A DNA stretch of 6,011 nt from an uncultured Bacteroidota bacterium (GCA_946480675.1 CAMLKS010000162.1:1-6011); one strand, 5' to 3'; positions 1-5,625 are shown, counted from the stretch's first letter. The notes: generated by a model from the sequence alone, not told the origin. Numbers and translations: made by a program.

Positions 1-111
1 AATGAGATACATTTTGGCCCCAACGTTAAAACACAGGTGGTCTTCCCATTTGATACCTTCATGCACACCTGGCAAGCTCAGGCAATACGCACGCAGTTTT
101 TCTGTATCCAT
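1..111 (-). CDS. MmcQ/YjbR family protein, 5' part only (runs off left edge)
   Basis: The minus strand reads 37 uninterrupted codons from an ATG at 111-109 to the window edge. The peptide begins MDTEKLRAYCLSLPGVHEG and continues through KWEDHLCFNVGAKMYLI. This is the typical start of MmcQ/YjbR proteins: an L-R-x-Y-C-L-S-L-P-G helix, then an acidic/aromatic turn and a V-G-x-K-M strand. Family members are about 110-120 residues long, so about a third is visible. The fold is a small double-wing domain often annotated as DNA-binding, with no firmly established role. It lies 66 bp downstream of the flavin monooxygenase on the same strand, with no terminator in the gap, so cotranscription is possible. 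An out-of-frame ATG at 116-114 precedes the chosen start. No Shine-Dalgarno sequence is seen. The family call is confident; the function is not. Confidence 0.8.
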   Translation of the reverse strand, partial: MDTEKLRAYCLSLPGVHEGIKWEDHLCFNVGAKMYLI

Positions 112-177
112 ACCATAAAAATAGGCTCATTTTCTCATCCGCCCATCACAGAAACAAATCAACCTGTTATCAATCAT

Positions 178-1338
178 CTAATGCCCGCCAAAGAAGCCGA
201 GCATGGTTTCCAGTGCCGTTGCACTATGCATACGCTCCCCATTGTCAAGCGATTCTTTTGCCATCCTGCTTGCCCTGCCTCGCATGTTCATTTCATATCC
301 GGCAATACCGGCTTCAATAGTAGGATAGGCATCATCCGTCAGGCTTTCGCTTAATTCCAGTGCATCCTTCATCGCCATATTCACACCCTCACCTGCAAAG
401 GGTGGCATCACATGTGCCGCATCACCTATCATGGTAATATTAGCCTTAGCGTCCCAGGTCTGGCCTAATGGCATGCAGTAAATAGGCCGCGGCACAAATG
501 GTACAGCTACAGCTTCAAACAGTTCGTGCCATACACTACTCCATTCCGGATAGGTAGCCTTAAACCATGCCTTCAATTGTGCCTTATCCATAAAATCCAG
601 CCCATTTTTTGCCGCCCAGTCTGCATCCGCTTTAAAACTGGCATAAAAGCCTATTTCACCATTCGCCTTCTGCCCCATTAATATATTCTGCTCATTGCCG
701 AAGGCCATTATCTTCCCGCCATTCAGCATGGCTGAAATAGTAGGCGCTGTATGTTTTGCATCATAAATATTTCCTTCCAGCATCGTAATGCCTGAGTAGA
801 ACGCTTTAATATCGGTGATGTAGGGGCGTATCTTCGAGTTCGCACCATCTGCTGCTATCACTATATCTGCATATTCAGATGCATTGTTCTTAAAATGAAG
901 TATCCATCCTTCACCGTTTTTCTCCATCGATGTAAAGTGGCTATCCCATATTATAGTCCCGGGTTGTAATGATTCCAGTAGTATCCGCCTCAGCACACCA
1001 CGGTCTATCTCCGGGCGAAAATGCTTATGCCCGAAGGCCTCAACCGGCTTATTATCATGGTCACTATACAGCACCTCCGCGCATGCATTCATTATCTTCA
1101 TCCTATCCGCACCGGCCATGTAGTTGGTTTTAAATGCATCCAGCAAACCCGCTTTTACAATAGCCGCCAATCCCGAATCTTCATGCAGGTCCAGTGGCGA
1201 TCCCTGTACACGTGCATGTTTGTCTTTATCCCGTTCATATACGGTTACATCCACACCTTTCAGTTCTAACAACCTTGCTAATGTAAGCCCGCCGGGACCA
1301 CCGCCTACTATCGCTATTTTCTTTCCTTGCAGTTTCAT
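178..1338 (-). CDS. TetX-like FAD-dependent monooxygenase
   Basis: A 386-residue class A flavoprotein monooxygenase, predicted cytoplasmic, that would use NAD(P)H and O2 to hydroxylate a small organic substrate. Visible motifs are the Rossmann GxGxxG as VGGGPGGLT (residues 11-19), the ribose-binding E35-R36, LDLHEDSG (49-56), PEIDRGVLRRILLESL (109-124), the DG motif around D164-G165, and the FAD-binding GDAAH with PPFAGEGVN (305-320). Length and near-collinear motifs match Tet(X) (388 residues), the flavin tetracycline destructase. From my recall of Tet(X), the FAD contacts and P318/F319/G321 are kept (here P313/F314/G316). The tetracycline-contacting Q192, R213, H234 and G236 appear to be E188, K209, G230 and Y232. 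A resistance role is therefore unproven, and another aromatic or polyketide substrate is equally likely. The gene follows an AraC-type regulator by 27 bp and probably shares its transcript. The start is fixed by the Rossmann motif directly after it. Confidence 0.9.
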   Translation of the reverse strand: MKLQGKKIAIVGGGPGGLTLARLLELKGVDVTVYERDKDKHARVQGSPLDLHEDSGLAAIVKAGLLDAFKTNYMAGADRMKIMNACAEVLYSDHDNKPVEAFGHKHFRPEIDRGVLRRILLESLQPGTIIWDSHFTSMEKNGEGWILHFKNNASEYADIVIAADGANSKIRPYITDIKAFYSGITMLEGNIYDAKHTAPTISAMLNGGKIMAFGNEQNILMGQKANGEIGFYASFKADADWAAKNGLDFMDKAQLKAWFKATYPEWSSVWHELFEAVAVPFVPRPIYCMPLGQTWDAKANITMIGDAAHVMPPFAGEGVNMAMKDALELSESLTDDAYPTIEAGIAGYEMNMRGRASRMAKESLDNGERMHSATALETMLGFFGGH

Positions 1339-1346
1339 ATCATCTA

Positions 1347-1353
1347 TCCTTTT
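1347..1353 (-). promoter_or_regulatory. Possible ribosome binding site of the monooxygenase gene
   Basis: The minus strand reads AAAAGGA, with the AGGA core about 8 nt before the ATG at 1338. It lies in the 27-bp gap after the regulator's stop codon. It is the only good Shine-Dalgarno-like site in the window; the other genes lack one, as is usual in Bacteroidota. It supports independent translation initiation of the second gene in this unit. Confidence 0.35.
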
Positions 1354-1365
1354 GATGACACAAAA

Positions 1366-2127
1366 CTACTGCTGCCGTATAGCCGATAATAGTATAAATC
1401 GGTCGTTTTGATTTTTGAATAGTTCTTTAGGAACAGCCCCTGAGAATTTCTTTACCTCCTTAATGAAATGGTTTTGGTCGGTAAAATTCAGCTCAGGAAA
1501 AAGCTGGCCATGCACTATATGTTCCAACGACATGCGGAACCGCAGTATATTACAAAACACCTTTAGCGATACACCAAACTGCTGGTTGAAATAACGATTT
1601 ATCTGCCGCGCACTCCAGTATACTTTTTCTGAAAGTTCCTGCACACTCATTTCCCCGTTCCATGTATATATCAGTTCAAACAGTTGTCGCTTTCGTTCAT
1701 CCATTTCATCAGGCAGTAGCGATCGTAGCTTTTGCGCGGCCTTCTCACAAAATGCATCAAAATCTTGCAGGTCATCTGCACCAAAGTCCCAAAAATCTAT
1801 CGGCATTTCCTTCGCACCATCTACTATATCTGCTATCGGGAAACCGAGTATATACTCTACAGCCGGCAGTTTAAAACTGATGGCAAACATCAACGTTTGC
1901 GGGTCTATTACCGATGGATGCGTACGTGTACCAACACCTATCAGCACTATATTAAATGGCTGCGTAGCCGACTGCGCGAAAAACAGATCTACCCTTCCAT
2001 CCGGCAGCCCTATCACACTCTGCGCTTCATCACCCGTATTATGCAGCATCCAATAGCTATCCACAAAATCAGCCAGCGCCGCTTCCGGCTTTACCTGCTG
2101 ATATACTATATTGTTGATGATGTTCAT
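1366..2127 (-). CDS. AraC family transcriptional regulator (DUF6597 N-terminal domain)
   Basis: A 253-residue cytoplasmic DNA-binding regulator. The N-terminal part (about 5-110) contains LADFVDSYW and GLPDGRVDLFF, which match the DUF6597-type sensor domain common in Bacteroidota AraC proteins. The C-terminal AraC DNA-binding domain spans about 145-240. Its first helix-turn-helix is around VQELSEKVYWSARQINRYF (162-180), followed by FGVSLKVF, and the second ends in NFTDQNHFIKEVKKFSG (214-230) and VPKEL. The stretch before NFTDQNHF (LEHIVHGQLFPEL) is about four residues shorter than in classical AraC proteins, a trait I recall from Bacteroidota relatives. The ATG at 2127-2125 is the only start that keeps the full N-terminal domain. 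The monooxygenase gene follows after 27 bp, so this protein probably controls that gene and perhaps itself. The ligand is unknown. Confidence 0.9.
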   Translation of the reverse strand: MNIINNIVYQQVKPEAALADFVDSYWMLHNTGDEAQSVIGLPDGRVDLFFAQSATQPFNIVLIGVGTRTHPSVIDPQTLMFAISFKLPAVEYILGFPIADIVDGAKEMPIDFWDFGADDLQDFDAFCEKAAQKLRSLLPDEMDERKRQLFELIYTWNGEMSVQELSEKVYWSARQINRYFNQQFGVSLKVFCNILRFRMSLEHIVHGQLFPELNFTDQNHFIKEVKKFSGAVPKELFKNQNDRFILLSAIRQQ

Positions 2128-2151
2128 GCTTTGCTGCTACATACTAAAATA

Positions 2152-2182
2152 CAAAGTTCCACATCCACCAACTAAACACCAA
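2152..2182 (-). promoter_or_regulatory. Candidate promoter of the AraC-type regulator gene
   Basis: On the minus strand a TTG (2182-2180) is followed after 20 nt by GAACTTTG (2159-2152). This fits the Bacteroidota pattern of a -33 TTG and a -7 TAnnTTTG with one mismatch (G for the first T). Transcription would start near 2147, giving a leader of about 20 nt before the ATG at 2127. The match is imperfect and no alternative is better in this gap. Confidence 0.35.
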
Positions 2183-2184
2183 CT
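2166..2184. repeat. 8-bp direct repeat, 11-bp period, in the regulator's promoter
   Basis: CACCAACT occurs at 2166-2173 and again at 2177-2184, separated by AAA, so the period is 11 bp, or one helical turn. Read on the minus strand it is AGTTGGTG-TTT-AGTTGGTG. It overlaps the proposed -33 element and the spacer of the regulator's promoter. AraC-type proteins bind direct repeats on one DNA face, so this is a reasonable autoregulatory operator. That role is inference; the repeat itself is exact. Confidence 0.45.
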
Positions 2185-2215
2185 TGAAAGGCTTACGAAA
2201 CCGTAAGCCTTTCAA
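2184..2215 (-). terminator. Perfect 14-bp hairpin, probable terminator of the receptor operon
   Basis: TTGAAAGGCTTACG (2184-2197) and its exact complement CGTAAGCCTTTCAA (2202-2215) form a 14-bp stem around the 4-nt loop AAAC. It lies 34 bp past the receptor stop codon, in the right place to end the minus-strand transcript. The run after the stem on that strand (GTTGGTGTTTAG) is only weakly T-rich, so it is not a textbook intrinsic terminator. It could also insulate or stabilise the mRNA 3' end. It directly abuts the regulator's promoter region. Confidence 0.6.
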
Positions 2216-2253
2216 CCTATTACCCTATTAACTTATCACCCTATCGCCCTACC
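2206..2253. repeat. Degenerate 8-bp tandem repeat after the receptor stop codon
   Basis: Read on the minus strand, six consecutive 8-mers follow one another: GGTAGGGC, GATAGGGT, GATAAGTT, AATAGGGT, AATAGGTT and GAAAGGCT. The middle units fit the consensus RATARGKT. The first unit includes the receptor's TAG stop codon and the last merges into the right arm of the terminator hairpin. The tract does not encode protein beyond the stop. Its role is unknown. Confidence 0.6.
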
Positions 2254-4291
2254 TTATTTTATACCTCAATCCACCATAAAAATTGGCACCCATTATCGGG
2301 CCCCATATCATGGAGGCATCAAAGCCTTCGGCATATGGGTTCGATGCGCCAATTATCGGGTCGTGCATCATATAGTTGGTCAGGTTCTCACCTCCCACAT
2401 ATATTTCCAGCACATCATTCCAGCTTTTGCTTATCTGCGCATTCATCTGCCAGAACGATGGTGAATACTTTGATGGTTCCGTGCCACCATGGTGCGCATG
2501 CAGTTCCGGCAGTCGTTTTGATCCTATCCATTGCACCGTATAATCAAACTTCCAGTTGTTGCGCGTTTCATAGCCCACATTGGCAAAAGCCCTGTGCACT
2601 GCTACCAGCGGGCGTTCTTTCAGTTCGCTGCCATAAGTGCTGCGCACATCATACCAGCGGTAGGCCAGGCGCAGGTCCAGGTTATGTATCAGTTCATAGT
2701 CCAGTTGTGCTTGCAGGCTATTCGCAAACGATAAACCTTTCAGGTTATATAGCTTCACATAATGCGGGTCTTCCACATCTACCACTACCTGGTTCTGGAA
2801 GTTGGTATAGTAATAGTCCACGCTGAATGCGCCATCCCTATAGTCCATCACAAACTTCTGCGTCAGGTTCACACCTGTATTCCATGCCACCTCCGGGTCC
2901 AGTCCAAAAGGTTTGCTTTTGTCCGTACCCTCTATTACAAAAGAACGGTTGCTTGCCATATAGCCCATGTTCTCGGCAAATATATTCGCCGTACGTTGCG
3001 CACGCCCTACAGATGCCCGCAACACCGTACGTTTGAACGGGGCATAGCGCACATGCAATCTTGGCGTAGCAAAGGCACCGAATATATTATGGTAGTCCCC
3101 ACGCAGCCCCGCCACCAGGTTGAACTTTTCAGACATGGTATAAGAGTACTCTGCAAAGGCACCCGGCACTATCTCGTTTCTGTTATAGCCCGCAAAGCCC
3201 AGCGAATCGTGATAGTTATCTATCAGGTTGCTCAGTCCACCCTTTATCACGTGGTTGGTATTGCCAATAATGGTTTGGTATATCAGGTTGGTATAAAGGC
3301 TTTTTTGCGATGCGATATAGTTACGACTGCCATAGTTGGCATCCTGGTCGTGATACACACCCGCTATCTGCAGGCCTATACTCGTCCCCTTCCTGCCGGG
3401 GAACATATGGCCTATTTTGGCCCATGCCTCCGCACGCTTCGTATTCAGCTGGAAACCCCACGGTTTGCCAGTCACTTGCTCTGCATCTTTTTCATAATGC
3501 CATTGGCCACCGGTGTTTTCTATATATACGCCTTTTACACCACCTTGTATCTCCCATCCCTTCGGCCCGAACCAGAACCAGCGGTTAGCCGCTACAAACT
3601 GTTTATCGAGCGGTTGGTCAAGGAAACCATCACCATTATTATCCTGCTTCAACCACTGCGAACGCCCGTGCAAAAACAGGTTGGTCGATAGCTTATCGTT
3701 GAACTGGTGGCGATACACAATATTCCCCTCGCTCCTGCCCTGCGAGCTTTGGTACAGGTTAAAGTGCCATTTCTCTTCTTTTTCTTCAAATGGTTTACGC
3801 CATTCCACATTTATTTGGCCCGCCACACTCTCATATCCATTCACTACGCTACCGGTGCCCTTACTCAGCTGCATACCTTCTATAAAAGTACCCGGCGTGA
3901 AGGATAGACCTGTTATGGCTGCCAGCCCACGCGTATCGGGTATATTCTCCCGTGTTATCAGTGTATACGGACCGGCAAGGCCCAGCATCTGTATTTGTTT
4001 ATACCCGCTCACCGCATCTGTAAACGCTACATCTACCGATGGGGTCGTTTCAAAGCTCTCGCTCAGGTTGCAGCAGGCCGCCTTCAGCAGCTCGCGCTGA
4101 CTGATAAGTTCCTTCTTCATCGGGTCCAGCATACTTATCTGCGTGCTGGCACGTCGATGTTTTATGGTTACTTCTTTTAATTTCTGTTGCTTGTTCGTAG
4201 CCGTGTCTGTTGGCTGTTCTTGCGCATACGCAGGTGCATATGCCATTAGCAGCACACTGCCCGCAAGCAGTTGTCTGTAAAACCTATCCAT
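2249..4291 (-). CDS. TonB-dependent outer-membrane receptor, likely metal-related
   Basis: A 680-residue outer-membrane beta-barrel receptor that would import or bind a ligand using TonB energy. A signal peptide (about 1-23, ending AYA before QEQP) is followed by LKEVTIKH (38-45) at the plug entry. The plug domain then has a vicinal Cys pair (C73-C74) in AACCNLSESFETTPSVDV, with QIQMLGLAGPY (99-109) and GSVVNGYESVAGQINVEW (147-164). The barrel fills the rest and ends in NFYGGLRYKIR. There is no N-terminal carboxypeptidase-like domain, so this is a short form. D217-D225 matches DxNxDGxxD, a Ca-loop-like motif. HAHHGG (598-603) is a His cluster, probably in a surface loop. The gene starts 14 bp after the HMA gene, and that context suggests transition-metal traffic. 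The receptor family is sure. Ligand and direction are inferred; a siderophore or other chelate receptor is the alternative. Confidence 0.93.
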   Translation of the reverse strand: MDRFYRQLLAGSVLLMAYAPAYAQEQPTDTATNKQQKLKEVTIKHRRASTQISMLDPMKKELISQRELLKAACCNLSESFETTPSVDVAFTDAVSGYKQIQMLGLAGPYTLITRENIPDTRGLAAITGLSFTPGTFIEGMQLSKGTGSVVNGYESVAGQINVEWRKPFEEKEEKWHFNLYQSSQGRSEGNIVYRHQFNDKLSTNLFLHGRSQWLKQDNNGDGFLDQPLDKQFVAANRWFWFGPKGWEIQGGVKGVYIENTGGQWHYEKDAEQVTGKPWGFQLNTKRAEAWAKIGHMFPGRKGTSIGLQIAGVYHDQDANYGSRNYIASQKSLYTNLIYQTIIGNTNHVIKGGLSNLIDNYHDSLGFAGYNRNEIVPGAFAEYSYTMSEKFNLVAGLRGDYHNIFGAFATPRLHVRYAPFKRTVLRASVGRAQRTANIFAENMGYMASNRSFVIEGTDKSKPFGLDPEVAWNTGVNLTQKFVMDYRDGAFSVDYYYTNFQNQVVVDVEDPHYVKLYNLKGLSFANSLQAQLDYELIHNLDLRLAYRWYDVRSTYGSELKERPLVAVHRAFANVGYETRNNWKFDYTVQWIGSKRLPELHAHHGGTEPSKYSPSFWQMNAQISKSWNDVLEIYVGGENLTNYMMHDPIIGASNPYAEGFDASMIWGPIMGANFYGGLRYKIR

Positions 4292-4305
4292 ACCTGTGTC
4301 TCGTT

Positions 4306-4653
4306 TTAGTGTTCGCAGGTATTGGTTTTATACTGGCAGCACTCAGGCAGCTTCTTGTAGTCTGCTTCTGTAGCCTCTATTTTTTCAGAGCTGTGCCCGG
4401 CTTTGGCCACGCTTTTCAGTATCGCATCATCAGTAGTTTTCGATGGCTTGTAGGTAACGGCCAGCATATGGGTTTCTTTATTCCATTCGGCGCGTTTCAC
4501 CCCTTTTACATAGGCAGCTTCTTCTATGCGTTTTTTGCACATGCCGCAGTTGCCGTCTACTTTATAACTCTTGGTTACGATGTCTTTGCCATCCTGCGCC
4601 ATTGCGGTCACAGATGCCATAATTATAGAAAGGAAAACAATTAAACGTTTCAT
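4306..4653 (-). CDS. Exported heavy-metal-associated (HMA) domain protein
   Basis: A 115-residue protein with a signal peptide (1-20, hydrophobic LIVFLSIIMASVTAMAQ) followed by one HMA ferredoxin-like domain (about 26-95). The metal-binding loop is GNCGMCKKRIE, with C36 and C39 in CxxC. GVKRAEW and HMLAVTY (62-68) mark the next strands, and AKAGHSSE (83-90) the last helix and loop. A short tail carries further candidate ligands: LPECCQYK (C105, C106), C113 and the terminal H115. Such proteins carry Cu(I) or similar soft metals; with a signal peptide this one would act in the periplasm. It sits between an HYC_CC_PP gene (60-bp gap) and a TonB receptor (14-bp gap), so it may pass metal to or from the receptor. 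MerP-like mercury binding is an alternative, but no mer genes are present. The ATG at 4653 gives a complete signal peptide. Confidence 0.92.
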   Translation of the reverse strand: MKRLIVFLSIIMASVTAMAQDGKDIVTKSYKVDGNCGMCKKRIEEAAYVKGVKRAEWNKETHMLAVTYKPSKTTDDAILKSVAKAGHSSEKIEATEADYKKLPECCQYKTNTCEH

Positions 4654-4674
4654 TGTAGTTACTCATTAAGGTTA

Positions 4675-4713
4675 AAATAAAAAGTGGTTCAGTCTGTGTA
4701 ATACAGTCACTTC
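4675..4713 (-). other. Possible weak hairpin plus T-run between the first two operon genes
   Basis: On the minus strand, after the stop of the HYC_CC_PP gene, AAGTG (4712-4708) can pair with CACTT (4686-4682). An inner CTGT/ACAG pairing is also possible (4706-4703 with 4697-4694). A T-rich run, TTTTATTTT, follows. It resembles a leaky terminator or processing site that could lower expression of the downstream genes. The stem is short and has mismatches, so this is a weak call. Confidence 0.25.
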
Positions 4714-5127
4714 TTAACCATAATAAGTAAAGCTGGAATGCAGCTTAAAGAGCGGTATATTTTGCCATCGCCCCGGCGGTGCATTGGGTTGCCCGCTTAC
4801 CCGCGTGTGGTTGGTGTATGCTACTGTACGCTCAGGGTATTCCATTTGCGTAGCAGGCAGCATTGCCCATTCAGCCTGCAGTAGTTTGTATTTAAAGAAA
4901 GATACGTCCTGGTCTATCGATACCTTGGCGCTTACTACTTCATCCTTGCAGCAGCCTTCTTCTTCGGCAGGCTCATCAGTGCAGGTATCATCAGCACAGC
5001 CGTCGTCACCCTTCACATACATCTGCCACGATTCCAGTTGCTGGCCGCAGTAGTGTGCATGTATCATGATGCCCGTAACTGCGAACAGGTACAGCACCAT
5101 AACCGGTATGACAACTAACTTTTTCAT
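4714..5127 (-). CDS. HYC_CC_PP family small envelope protein
   Basis: A 137-residue protein of a Bacteroidota family named for three short motifs, all present here: HYC (H25-Y26-C27), CC (C59-C60) and PP (P117-P118). The N-terminus MKKLVVIPVMVLYLFAVTGI is a signal peptide or membrane anchor, so the HYC motif sits just outside the inner membrane. Residues 40-63 form an acidic, Cys-rich segment (C44, C49, C59, C60 among many D and E) that could bind metal ions. The rest has no recognised domain. The family has no established function that I know of; its place as first gene ahead of an HMA protein and a TonB receptor suggests metal binding or sensing in the envelope. I chose the ATG at 5127-5125 over an in-frame GTG nine bases upstream, because that GTG lies inside the -7 element of the promoter. 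Confidence 0.82.
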   Translation of the reverse strand: MKKLVVIPVMVLYLFAVTGIMIHAHYCGQQLESWQMYVKGDDGCADDTCTDEPAEEEGCCKDEVVSAKVSIDQDVSFFKYKLLQAEWAMLPATQMEYPERTVAYTNHTRVSGQPNAPPGRWQNIPLFKLHSSFTYYG

Positions 5128-5135
5128 TGACAACA

Positions 5136-5167
5136 CAAATTTAACCCTCTACTTGTTAATAAAACAA
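5136..5167 (-). promoter_or_regulatory. Bacteroidota-type promoter of the metal-handling operon
   Basis: On the minus strand TTG (5167-5165) is followed after 21 nt by TAAATTTG (5143-5136), an exact match to TAnnTTTG, the -7 consensus of the Bacteroidota primary sigma factor. Transcription would begin near 5130-5132, only a few bases before the ATG at 5127. The transcript would then be almost leaderless. This would drive the HYC_CC_PP, HMA and receptor genes together. Confidence 0.55.
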
Positions 5168-5168
5168 G
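5152..5168. promoter_or_regulatory. 17-bp palindrome, candidate operator
   Basis: CTTGTT (5152-5157) and AACAAG (5163-5168) are exact inverted repeats around the 5-bp centre AATAA. The palindrome covers the -33 TTG and part of the spacer of the operon promoter, a usual position for a repressor site. No regulator gene next to it identifies the binding protein. An AT-rich palindrome of this length can arise by chance. Confidence 0.3.
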
Positions 5169-5186
5169 AAATTCCGTTATAAGATT

Positions 5187-5210
5187 TTGACAGTCATTTA
5201 TATTACTTTG
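5187..5210 (+). promoter_or_regulatory. Weak candidate promoter of the thioesterase gene
   Basis: TTACTTTG (5203-5210) fits TAnnTTTG with one mismatch and lies 20 bp before the ATG at 5231. The nearest upstream TTG (5187-5189) is only 13 bp away, shorter than the usual spacing of about 19-21 bp. A divergent promoter must lie somewhere in 5128-5230; this is the best visible candidate. Confidence 0.22.
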
Positions 5211-5230
5211 CGCTGATAATACCGGCTCAC

Positions 5231-5623
5231 ATGATTAATCCGTTTAACATAGGTGATACCAAAACATTCACACACAAGGTAGTAGATGGCGATGCCGCCC
5301 GTTTTGAAAGCGGCGAGGTACATAATGTATATTCCACTTTCGCCCTCTCCCGCGATGCCGAATGGAGTGGCCGTCTCTTTGTGCTGGAAATGAAGGAAGC
5401 AGGTGAGGAAGGCATTGGCACAGGTATCACCGTTACCCATCATGCCCCCGCCCTTATGGGTCAGGAAGTGGTGTTCACCGCCACCCTTGCCGAGGTAAAT
5501 AAAAATGAAGTGGTGGTAGACTATACCGCCCACGTAGGCAACCGCCTGATAGGCAGCGGCAAAACATGGCAAAAAATATTAAAGAAGGAAAAGCTGGACA
5601 GGCTCTTCGATAGCCTGAAATAA
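5231..5623 (+). CDS. FlK-like hotdog-fold acyl-CoA thioesterase
   Basis: A 130-residue cytoplasmic single-domain hotdog protein that would hydrolyse an acyl-CoA thioester. In the fluoroacetyl-CoA thioesterase FlK the catalytic residues are T42, E50 and H76. Here T36 (in YSTFALSRDAEW), E44 and H70 (in GTGITVTHHAPALMG) have exactly the same spacing, 8 then 26 residues. Later strands are VVFTATLAEV (80-89) and VVVDYTAHVGNRLIGSGKT (94-112), followed by a basic C-terminal helix KILKKEKLDRLF. This is full length for the family. The start codon gives MINPFNIGDTK, a usual N-terminus. Bacteroidota paralogues are not known to act on fluoroacetyl-CoA, so the substrate is open; a housekeeping short-chain acyl-CoA is more likely. 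The gene is divergent from the metal operon and ends 2 bp from the convergent hydrolase gene. Confidence 0.85.
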   Translation: MINPFNIGDTKTFTHKVVDGDAARFESGEVHNVYSTFALSRDAEWSGRLFVLEMKEAGEEGIGTGITVTHHAPALMGQEVVFTATLAEVNKNEVVVDYTAHVGNRLIGSGKTWQKILKKEKLDRLFDSLK

Positions 5624-5625
5624 CC

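Noticed and set aside
112..177. Possible terminator or promoter between the monooxygenase and the MmcQ/YjbR gene
   Set aside because: Only short repeats such as two TTGAT copies are present; no stable stem and no TAnnTTTG element were found.
2762..3691. A 309-codon open frame on the plus strand inside the receptor gene
   Set aside because: It is antisense to a clear full-length TonB receptor, its translation shows no recognisable domain, and open antisense frames here follow from the codon use of the real gene. The same holds for plus-strand frames at 37-354, 1732-2175, 3513-4100 and 4210-4644.
5128..5136. GTG start at 5136 for the HYC_CC_PP gene
   Set aside because: The GTG overlaps the exact TAnnTTTG promoter element, while the ATG nine bases downstream gives a standard MKK signal-peptide start.
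5187..5220. E. coli-like TTGACA with a TGATAAT downstream
   Set aside because: The spacing does not fit a sigma-70 promoter of that type, and Bacteroidota promoters follow another consensus.
5198..5572. Minus-strand open frame of 124 codons over the thioesterase gene
   Set aside because: It is antisense to a well-supported thioesterase, has no family resemblance, and would overlap the divergent promoter region.
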